Below, in pieces: positions 43,943-50,561 of a DNA stretch of 64,000 nucleotides. Source of the stretch: Mucilaginibacter gossypiicola (GTDB taxonomy: Bacteria; Bacteroidota; Bacteroidia; Sphingobacteriales; Sphingobacteriaceae); NCBI RefSeq assembly GCF_900110105.1, contig NZ_FOCL01000001.1:620001-684000 (forward strand), given 5' to 3'. Made by a program: the position numbers and the translations under genes. The notes under the pieces are model-generated. The model was given only the letters and a program-made list of their open reading frames with translations. It searched no databases and had not been told where the DNA came from. The number at the start of each line of letters is the position of its first letter. Position 1 is the first letter of the stretch.

Positions 43943-43956
43943 ATGACCCGGGTCAT
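43943..43956. promoter_or_regulatory. Island operator, flavodoxin gene
   Basis: ATGACCCGGGTCAT is a perfect 14-bp palindrome. About 33 bp away on the reverse strand stands TAACTTG (43914-43920), one base short of the usual box. The predicted leader is about 19 bases. Confidence 0.8.
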
Positions 43957-44013
43957 GTTCTAAAATGATCCAAACTATCATTGTTCCCTACATTTTTTGT
44001 CTGGGTTATTATC

Positions 44014-44027
44014 GTGATAACAATCAT
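44014..44027. promoter_or_regulatory. Island operator, BON-domain gene
   Basis: GTGATAACAATCAT is centred 55.0 bp upstream of the centre of GTCATTTG (44072-44079). The box keeps TTTG but not the leading TA, so it would depend strongly on an activator. Confidence 0.72.
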
Positions 44028-44118
44028 CCGGGGTACTGCCCACCGTCATGTTGTTTTCTACTGAAATTGAGGTCATTTGAATATCAATTAACACAACTCT
44101 ATTATTTAATAATTAATT

Positions 44119-44787
44119 GTGAAAACAGACCATGAAATTCAGAATGACGTGATGGATGAACTTAAATGGCAACCATTCCTAAACTCATCCACAATTGGAG
44201 TTGCCGTTAAAAACGGCATTGTTACGCTGTCGGGTACCGTAGACACATTTTCTAAAAAAGTTGATGCGGAAAAGGCAGTAAAAAAGGTGGCCGGCGTGAA
44301 GGCTGTAGCCGAAGACATCCAAATAGGGATTTCCCCAATCTACCGCAGAACCGATACTGAAATAGCCGAGGCAATATTAAACACCCTACAATGGCATTCA
44401 GCGATCCCCAACGATAAGATCAAAATCAAGGTAGAAAGCGGCGTTGTCACACTTGAGGGCGAATTGGAATGGGAATATCAGCGCGCCGGCGCAGTAACAG
44501 CTATTCAAAACCTCACGGGTATAAAATCGGTAATCAACCGGATTGCGCTGAAACCCAGGCTATCTGCCTACGAACTGGAGCAAAAAATTAGCGCAGCTTT
44601 TCACAGAAGCGCCGGTATAGATGCAGCGAAGGTTCATGCGGAAATCAATGGAAACACCGTAACGCTGACCGGCAGGGTACGCTCCCTTGCGGAGAAAGAC
44701 GACGCCGAGAATGCAGCATTGGCCGCGCCCGGCATATTCCATGTAAAAAACAAACTGGATATCGGAGAAGCTGAATTTGCTTTTTAA
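44119..44787 (+). CDS. Triple BON-domain protein
   Basis: This 222-residue protein starts at GTG 44119 (then KTDHEIQNDVMDELKWQPFL) and has three BON domains (about 4-70, 78-146 and 150-218), each with the GxVTLxGxV core (GIVTLSGTVD, GVVTLEGELE, NTVTLTGRVR). There is no signal peptide, unlike OsmY, so it is probably cytosolic. BON domains bind phospholipid or other ligands and are common in stress loci. An operator in class I position lies 98 bp upstream of the start, and a hairpin follows the gene. Confidence 0.88.
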   Translation: MKTDHEIQNDVMDELKWQPFLNSSTIGVAVKNGIVTLSGTVDTFSKKVDAEKAVKKVAGVKAVAEDIQIGISPIYRRTDTEIAEAILNTLQWHSAIPNDKIKIKVESGVVTLEGELEWEYQRAGAVTAIQNLTGIKSVINRIALKPRLSAYELEQKISAAFHRSAGIDAAKVHAEINGNTVTLTGRVRSLAEKDDAENAALAAPGIFHVKNKLDIGEAEFAF

Positions 44788-44791
44788 AAGG

Positions 44792-44820
44792 AAGGCGCTG
44801 GCGCTTTATGGCAGCGCCTT
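44792..44820 (+). terminator. Hairpin after the BON-domain gene
   Basis: AAGGCGCTG (44792-44800) pairs perfectly with CAGCGCCTT (44812-44820) five bases after the stop codon. The T run is short (ATT), so strength is uncertain. The rest of 44821-45029 holds no gene and no operator. Confidence 0.55.
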
Positions 44821-45029
44821 ATTCAACTGAATAGGATTGCCAGTTTGGCATAACTATATCTTCTCTTCACGTTTGATTGTAACTATTTAGGATTATTAAA
44901 AATGGCGTTTTCGATACCTGGCCAGCGCAGCTGACACCAACTTACAACTCACCGGAGTATTTAAGAAATCTTTCATATCTTTATTATTGAAACTCTGTTT
45001 GCGGCACTAAGACCACAAGATGAGGCATT

Positions 45030-45404
45030 ATGAAAAAAGTCTTGGTAATTGAAGATAATCAGGATATCCGGGAAAACACATGTGAGCTATTGGAACTGGA
45101 AGGTTACAAGGTACTGACGGCTGAGGATGGAGAGGCCGGCCTTCAATTAGCAAGAGACTGGTTGCCGGATATTATTCTCTGTGATATCATGATGCCCATG
45201 GCCAATGGCTATGAGGTGTTTCGGGCGCTAAAATCGCTCCCCATTACCGCAACCATTCCCTTTATTTTTCTTACGGCAAATGCCGAGAAAAAAGAAATGG
45301 AGACAGGAATGCATTTAGGGGCTAACGGGTACGTTTGCAAGCCCTTTGGCCCGGAAGAATTATTGCAAACACTTGGGCGATGCCTGCTATCGGCTGGGGA
45401 ATAA
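45030..45404 (+). CDS. Single-domain response regulator
   Basis: This 124-residue receiver has Asp52 as phosphate acceptor (IILCDIMMPMANGYEV), the conserved FLTANAE Thr, and Lys in VCKPFGP. It has no output domain. It closely resembles the receiver of the neighbouring hybrid regulator (ILCDIMMP, IPFIFLTA), from which it may have come by duplication. The two genes are convergent with 63 bases between. It may be a phosphate sink or a relay partner for the hybrid. No matching kinase gene lies next to it. Confidence 0.88.
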   Translation: MKKVLVIEDNQDIRENTCELLELEGYKVLTAEDGEAGLQLARDWLPDIILCDIMMPMANGYEVFRALKSLPITATIPFIFLTANAEKKEMETGMHLGANGYVCKPFGPEELLQTLGRCLLSAGE

Positions 45405-45467
45405 AAAATACCCGGCTAAACTTCCTGCATCATATTTTTTACATGTTTTTTGCGTTTTGCAGAAAAA

Positions 45468-46520
45468 TTAATTCTTCATTTTACTTAACCGCTCCAAATC
45501 AAGCACCCTGATTACACTGCCATTTTTTTCGATCAATCCTTCGCTGCGAAAGTCTGACAATGTACGGCTAACCGTTTCTGTAGCCATGCCGGCAAACGCT
45601 GCCAAATCCTCTCTGGAAATACGAATGCTTCTGTCTTCAGCGTTAGTTTGCCTGAGAAGCCGTAAAACGGCATTTGCCATTTTCTTTCTAACAGAATCAT
45701 AAGCCAATTGCAGTAAACGATCTTCATTCTCCCGTATCTGGCCCGCCAACAGTTTAATAAACTTGCTTGTTACATCGGGATATAAATTAAGCATTTCATC
45801 CAACCGCTCTTTGGGAATAAGGCATAGCTGACTATCTTCAACGGCGCAAGCGGTTTCCGAATAGGAATCATCGGCCAGGAGAGACCTGACACCGAGGTAT
45901 TGGCCTGCCGTATGCAAATCTGTTATCAATTCCCGCCCGTCTGAAGCGAGCTTGCTGGTTTTAATTTTTCCATTCAGTATAACATACAAGCCGTTTCCCT
46001 TATCCCCTTCATAATATATAACCTGATTTTTTTTGAATGAACGCACTTTTCGCTCTTTAATGATCTTTTGAAGTTCGGCTAAGCCTTCTTTCCGGGAAAC
46101 AACTCGGCTTAACTGATCAAGGCTCTCGCTATAAAATTTCTTTTGCTGTTCCTGCTTTTTTAATCTGCTCTCAATTGCTGCAAGCAGTTCCACATCATCA
46201 AAAGGCTTGGTGAGATAGTCATCAGCCCCCATTTCCATCGCCTTGCGTAAATCAACCCGATCCGCCCTGGCTGTAAGAAAAATGAATGGTATGTTAGCCG
46301 TTTCCGGCAATTTATTGAGCATATACAGCACACCATACCCATCGAGCTCCGGCATCATAATGTCACAAAGAATTATATGCGGCAAATGGGTTTTAGCAAG
46401 TTCAACACCTACTTTTCCGTTCTCTGCAGCATAAACGGTATAACCGGCCAGTTCGAGTATTTCAACTACACCCTCCCGAATGTCGGCGGTATCTTCTATT
46501 ATTAAAATTGGAATACTCAT
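45468..46520 (-). CDS. Receiver-CRP/FNR hybrid transcription regulator (candidate master regulator)
   Basis: This 350-residue protein joins three domains: a receiver (about 1-120, Asp53 in LCDIMMPELDGYGV, Thr83, Lys105), a cyclic-nucleotide-binding-like sensor (about 145-262, FKKNQVIYYEGDKGNGLYVI) and a CRP-type winged helix (about 268-348). The recognition helix MATETVSRTLSDF carries Glu315, Ser318 and Arg319, the E..SR pattern with which FNR reads TTGAT half-sites. FNR's N-terminal iron-sulfur Cys cluster is absent, so the signal must come by phosphorylation or ligand. It is the only CRP/FNR protein in the window, and 17 TGAY-N4-RTCA sites lie before island genes, so it is the best candidate for control of the whole regulon. 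No such site precedes its own gene. Confidence 0.92.
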   Translation of the reverse strand: MSIPILIIEDTADIREGVVEILELAGYTVYAAENGKVGVELAKTHLPHIILCDIMMPELDGYGVLYMLNKLPETANIPFIFLTARADRVDLRKAMEMGADDYLTKPFDDVELLAAIESRLKKQEQQKKFYSESLDQLSRVVSRKEGLAELQKIIKERKVRSFKKNQVIYYEGDKGNGLYVILNGKIKTSKLASDGRELITDLHTAGQYLGVRSLLADDSYSETACAVEDSQLCLIPKERLDEMLNLYPDVTSKFIKLLAGQIRENEDRLLQLAYDSVRKKMANAVLRLLRQTNAEDRSIRISREDLAAFAGMATETVSRTLSDFRSEGLIEKNGSVIRVLDLERLSKMKN

Positions 46521-46658
46521 AAATCAGGTACTGGACATAGCCTAATTTAAATCATTTAATTGAGGTGTCATAATCATTTGGCTTATCTGCAATAAAAGCG
46601 TGTTTTTTTAATATAAAAAAGGAAGTCAATGTTTATAGCTGTTGCGAAAGGTTCTGGG

Positions 46659-47963
46659 TTATGCATAAACTGTATAAAATAACGCTATCGCAGCCGCCCC
46701 CATAGTGACGAAAGTGAACCAAAGCAGTATTTTGGAAAATAGTTTAGTTTTGAATTCCCCCATGATACTTCTGTTAGAAGTGATCCGGATTATTAAAAAA
46801 AGTAGAGGCACCGCAGCTATTCCGTTTAACACTGCTGCATAAACAAGTGCTTTAACAGGATCTACCCCGCTATAATTGATAAGTAATCCAATTAAAGTGG
46901 AGATACAAATAACAGCATAAAATGCCGGAGCTCTTTTTAACTTCAAATTAAGTCCAGATTTCCAATTGAACGCTTCACAAGTAGCATATCCTACTGAACC
47001 AGAAAGCACGGGAACCGCCAGCAAGCCGAGGCCAATGATGCCAATTGAAAAAATTAATTTTGCTAAAAAACCAGCGTTAGGAAAGGTATGTACCAATGGT
47101 TCGATCGCTTTTGCCGCATCGGAAGCGCTCCTGATGTCTGTTACACCGCTGTTGTGTAAAACCGTAGCAGAAACTACAATAATGCTCCAGGTGGTAAATT
47201 CTGAAAACAACATTCCGAAAGTATTGTCGATACGCATCCGCTTAATTTGCCCCCGGCTTACTTTTGGTTTATGATGTGAAAGCCGTTCCCATTCCTTTTG
47301 TTCCTCTACTTCCTGTGATGCCTCCCAAAAAAACATATATGGAGAAATAGTAGTTCCCAACACCCCGGTAATAATAAACAGAAAGCTAAAATTTAATTCA
47401 AAATGAGGTAAAACTGTTGCTTTTAGTATAGTGAGCCAGGGTTGCCGGACAATAAATAAAGTAATGGGATATGCAAGGAGAGTTATGGCCAGCCATTTTA
47501 AAATCCTGGCATATGACCGGTAAGAAGTAAAAACTTCAAGAATGAGGATTAACAGCGTAAAAAATAACGTCAGGGTAACAAAAGATGCTGGGACCAATAA
47601 TTGGGCGGCGGCGGCCATAGCTCCTATATCGGCACCAATATTAATGGTATTAGCTATTAATACCAGCCCGGCAACCGCATATAAAACACTTTTGCTATAA
47701 TTTTCTTTTATTACGGCCGATATACCCTTACCGGTAACCATCCCAATGCTTGCGCAGGCTTCCTGCACGGCTATCATAAAAGGCAACATATAAAGCGCTG
47801 TCCATAATTGATTATAGCCAAACTGTGCGCCGGTTTGCGAATAAGTGGCTATACCTGAAGGGTCATCATCAGCAGCGCCGGTTGTAAGGCCCGGGCCCAG
47901 CACCGAAAAAAACTTTGCCACCTCATTTTTTCGATTTTTAATTAGCTGCTGGTTAGTTTTCAT
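46659..47963 (-). CDS. Nramp-related divalent-metal transporter
   Basis: This 434-residue protein has about 11 membrane spans. The first carries DDDPSGIATYSQTGAQFGYN where classical Nramp proteins have DPGN, and the region of span 6 does not show the usual MPH motif (TTISPYMFFWEASQE is seen). It therefore belongs to a branch near, but outside, the Mn2+/Fe2+ importers; Nramp-related Mg2+ transporters show such changes. Metal choice is open. It is single-gene, without a clear island operator upstream. Confidence 0.82.
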   Translation of the reverse strand: MKTNQQLIKNRKNEVAKFFSVLGPGLTTGAADDDPSGIATYSQTGAQFGYNQLWTALYMLPFMIAVQEACASIGMVTGKGISAVIKENYSKSVLYAVAGLVLIANTINIGADIGAMAAAAQLLVPASFVTLTLFFTLLILILEVFTSYRSYARILKWLAITLLAYPITLFIVRQPWLTILKATVLPHFELNFSFLFIITGVLGTTISPYMFFWEASQEVEEQKEWERLSHHKPKVSRGQIKRMRIDNTFGMLFSEFTTWSIIVVSATVLHNSGVTDIRSASDAAKAIEPLVHTFPNAGFLAKLIFSIGIIGLGLLAVPVLSGSVGYATCEAFNWKSGLNLKLKRAPAFYAVICISTLIGLLINYSGVDPVKALVYAAVLNGIAAVPLLFLIIRITSNRSIMGEFKTKLFSKILLWFTFVTMGAAAIALFYTVYA

Positions 47964-48077
47964 TATCGCAAAATGTCAGAATAATTTGATCTATGTTAAG
48001 CAACCTCTTCAGGGGAAAATGAAACCCGGAACTTTAAAATACCAAATGGTTAAATGTTAAGGTTAGCAAACCGATGT

Positions 48078-49490
48078 TTATTTTATACTTATGTTATGTG
48101 TATTTTTACCATAGATGGCCATTTCAAGGCTTTCATCCAAATTATAGATATCTTCAAACCGTATCAACTCGCCGTTTCTCACTTCACACGTTAAATAAGT
48201 GATTTTTAAAGGAACCGGCTTATTAAGAATAAAATTTTGAGTCTTTATTTTTTTCAAACTCCTGTACATTTGAGCCGCTTGTCCCAAACCGTCATATTTA
48301 AGCAGCAACGCACCAAGTTCAACCGCCTTATCTATCCAAATGCAACCATTACTTACATCGCGCTTATCCAATGTCAACAATTTTTGATCATCCCTTTGAT
48401 TTAAATAAATATTGTAGCTATTTTGAAAATGAAAAACCATCGAACCGAGCGTTTTATCGCATCCCGGCGCTTGTTTGGCATAATATCCGTTTGGTAATTT
48501 TAATATGAATTTCAATTGGGCATTTGTGATATCTGTTAGTTCCCCGTCCCTATTATAGATGCTTATTTGGTTGCGCCCAAGGAACAGGCTATCTGCAAGG
48601 GCATTTTTCAATATATCGTGGGTGAATATCTGGTTGGGGATAAGCCAGTTGGGGTATGTAGTCAAATAAGTCACCTGACTTTGCAACGTTGGGCTGGGCG
48701 TTTCTGGTGCTCCTACAATTACTTTGAAGAGCACTGTAGTATCCGGCAAATGCAATTTTAACGTATAAGTTGGCACATTGATCTGGATAAACTCTTGCTT
48801 GTCGTCAATCTCCGCCCATCTGATCCGTTCCATATTAGCAGCTATTTTCATAACATCGCTGCCAGGTTCTCCGTAACAATCGTCAGGCGCTTGCCCCCTG
48901 ATTATATACAGCATTTCCCGCAAAACAACGTAGATTTTAGCACATGGCTGAACACTAAGAATCGCATCTTTGAAATCGGGTGAATCGATAACGTTTTTTA
49001 GCTTGGTTTCCGCTGCAAACGGAATGTCCATCCCATAATCGACACGTGCAGATCCGTAATCTGGATTTAGCTTTCCGTAATGCAAATGATTCATCATTGT
49101 GATTATCGCATCCGTGAGCAAAACATCAAATTTTGCTTTCAACAAGTCATCCACTGTATTGGGATTATCTAAAATATCACGAAGTACGTCGAATTGAAGG
49201 TCCCTAGGATGAAAATCGTTATGCGATAATCCGTACTGCATTACACAATCTATAAGCAACATGGCATTTCCGGTATTTGAATGAGATTCGGGGTTTATCC
49301 ATACTGGGCGATAGTTATTTTGCCTGTAAAAACGGGTTGCGGTTTGCGGGTAATGTAATGCCTGCAGTAAAGCTGGTGAATTCAGTTGATGACGGACGGC
49401 ACTGACTAGCGCCGGATTATTGTCCTGGGCAAATCCATCTATCGAAAAGAATAATTCGACTATAAACATCACCAAAATCAACTTTTTCAT
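48078..49490 (-). CDS. L,D-transpeptidase-like protein (YcbB type), altered catalytic motif
   Basis: This 470-residue paralogue of the gene at 22186 has a signal peptide (MKKLILVMFIVELFFSIDGF), a scaffold part with MLLIDCVMQYGLSHNDFHPR, and a YkuD domain (NVPTYTLKLHLPDTTVLFKV). The first catalytic motif reads YLNQRDD in place of YLHGTPD (His to Asn364); the second reads SNGCIWI (380-386) in place of SHGCIRL. The nucleophile Cys383 is kept but His and Arg are lost, so activity is doubtful. Two operators 22 bp apart precede it. Both island paralogues are degenerate, one by loss of Cys and the other of its helpers. Confidence 0.82.
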   Translation of the reverse strand: MKKLILVMFIVELFFSIDGFAQDNNPALVSAVRHQLNSPALLQALHYPQTATRFYRQNNYRPVWINPESHSNTGNAMLLIDCVMQYGLSHNDFHPRDLQFDVLRDILDNPNTVDDLLKAKFDVLLTDAIITMMNHLHYGKLNPDYGSARVDYGMDIPFAAETKLKNVIDSPDFKDAILSVQPCAKIYVVLREMLYIIRGQAPDDCYGEPGSDVMKIAANMERIRWAEIDDKQEFIQINVPTYTLKLHLPDTTVLFKVIVGAPETPSPTLQSQVTYLTTYPNWLIPNQIFTHDILKNALADSLFLGRNQISIYNRDGELTDITNAQLKFILKLPNGYYAKQAPGCDKTLGSMVFHFQNSYNIYLNQRDDQKLLTLDKRDVSNGCIWIDKAVELGALLLKYDGLGQAAQMYRSLKKIKTQNFILNKPVPLKITYLTCEVRNGELIRFEDIYNLDESLEMAIYGKNTHNISIK

Positions 49491-49585
49491 TTTTAATCAT
49501 TTTATGATAACCTGATGCCATTTTCGAAGAGACAAATGATCATCAATTTTTTAAGTAAAGTTTTGAATAACATTTACCAAAAAGA

Positions 49586-49599
49586 ATGACCTCCGTCAA
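49586..49599. promoter_or_regulatory. Island operator, proximal, second transpeptidase-like gene
   Basis: ATGACCTCCGTCAA is centred 33 bp from AAACTTTA (49556-49563, reverse strand), close to the CAACTTTA box of the paralogous promoter at 23549. Confidence 0.8.
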
Positions 49600-49607
49600 A
49601 TAACTTA

Positions 49608-49621
49608 ATGATATCTGTCAC
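49608..49621. promoter_or_regulatory. Island operator, distal, second transpeptidase-like gene
   Basis: ATGATATCTGTCAC lies exactly 22 bp beyond the proximal site and 55 bp from the box, the same tandem layout as at 28193-28228. Confidence 0.8.
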
Positions 49622-49670
49622 CCGGAAAACTCGGTTATTGAAACTATGTGGAAGATATCAGCAGTTGAAG

Positions 49671-49695
49671 GTCAGAAATGATAGTCATTTCTGAC
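49671..49695. repeat. 25-bp palindrome near the right end of the island
   Basis: GTCAGAAATGA-TAG-TCATTTCTGAC has perfect 11-bp arms. Its centre TGA-TAG-TCA has only three spacer bases and so does not fit the island operator. It could be a protein-binding site near the attachment site or a stem in RNA. Confidence 0.65.
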
Positions 49696-49775
49696 ACTTT
49701 TCAAAGCGCAGATAAGCAAAGTTTGTCGTATTGGTAATCAGCTCTTAGAAATAGGTTTTTTTGGAGTATCAAATC

Positions 49776-49855
49776 TTTCCAAACCGGAATCGAACCGGTA
49801 CGGTTTCCGACAGATCTTTTAGACTAGTGCGTCTGTCAATTCCTTCATCTTGAAG
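49776..49855 (-). pseudogene. tRNA-Leu-like remnant
   Basis: The reverse strand resembles a class II tRNA: GAAGGAATTGACAGACGC (D-arm region), a long variable arm ending CGGAAACCGTA, and a good T arm CCGGTTCGATTCCGG. CTTCAAG and TTTGGAA can pair as an acceptor stem with wobbles and one mismatch. The anticodon stem has mismatches and the D loop lacks GG, and no CCA is encoded. It looks like a decayed tRNA-Leu carried by the island. Confidence 0.5.
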
Positions 49856-50000
49856 TTGTGAATATTTACATTTAAAATAGTTATATCTTTGTTAAATAAG
49901 CACAAGCGATTTGATTATTTAAGGGTGATCTATCAGGTGACCCCTAACTGAATAAAAGCACAAAGCATTGATTTATAGCAGACATTAAACTGGTTACTGT

Positions 50001-50021
50001 TCCCTAACTCTCCGCCAAGTA
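50001..50021 (+). repeat. attR: right direct repeat of the island
   Basis: An exact copy of 4276-4296, holding the tRNA-Ser 3' end with CCA and AAGTA but no tRNA body upstream. The ancestral tRNA terminator follows at 50039. It marks the right boundary of the island. Confidence 0.9.
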
Positions 50022-50038
50022 TTATTCAATTAGGAAAC

Positions 50039-50069
50039 AAAAAGCGCCGTAAAATTTACGGCGCTTTTT
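50039..50069. terminator. Ancestral tRNA-Ser terminator
   Basis: AAAAAGCGCCGTAAA (50039-50053) and TTTACGGCGCTTTTT (50055-50069) are perfect complements with A and T runs on the two sides, so it works in both directions. It is the better-matched version of the hairpin at 4313-4347. Confidence 0.85.
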
Positions 50070-50561
50070 GTTTCTCCAAACTACCCCAACAACTGCTTTT
50101 TCATCTATCTAACCGGTCAAAGCGCATTTATAGCTAAGGATGTTTAACGCTACCATTTTCTTCCACTAAAAATACCGGAGAATCTTATCAAACCTGTGAA
50201 ATTTGCATACTTCCCGGCCGTTATCTGATAGCCTACCAAAACCAAGGCATGGCATTACCATTGCAAAACGCTTGTGTTAGAAAAGTCACATCGCCGGCTC
50301 CAATACAAAAATTAAAATGCCATTGTAATGTTTTACCTCTTCATAACGTATAGTAATCAAATTGTAGTTTTTTTATTAAAATTTAAAAAACGTTTTGGAA
50401 TTTTAAAAAAAACCCGATAATTGTTATTATAAATATCAGTCAATTCAAGATATTGATTTAAGATTAGTATACAAACACCTGATCCTTTAATTAATATTAA
50501 AAGAACGATATTTTAACATTACCATTGGGTTAATTGTTGATTTCCTAAACCTTTCTTTTTG
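50070..50561. other. Gene-free upstream stretch of the capsule locus
   Basis: About 490 A+T-rich bases without a credible gene. It must hold the promoter of the forward capsule genes. No TGAY-N4-RTCA operator is present, in contrast to the island. A short inverted pair around 50250-50330 (ATGGCATTACCATTGC / ATGCCATTGTAATG) was noticed without clear meaning. Confidence 0.5.

Larger units (their letters stand above)
4276..50021. mobile_element. Integrative mobilizable island with stress/low-oxygen cargo
   Basis: About 45.7 kb lie between exact 21-bp repeats of the tRNA-Ser 3' end. At the left end are a tyrosine integrase, toxin-like kinase, relaxase, MobC, oriT-like hairpins and small excisionase-like DNA-binding proteins. 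The rest is a coherent set of stress, fermentation, redox, ion-transport and regulatory genes. No TraG/VirB-type conjugation genes are present, so transfer would need a helper element. Core cell-wall genes lie on the left and capsule genes on the right. A shared operator sequence before most cargo genes indicates that the cargo works as one regulon. Confidence 0.88.

Noticed and set aside
50001..50021. A second tRNA-Ser gene at the right end
   Set aside because: Only the 3' end is present; no D or anticodon arm lies upstream, as expected for an attachment-site copy.
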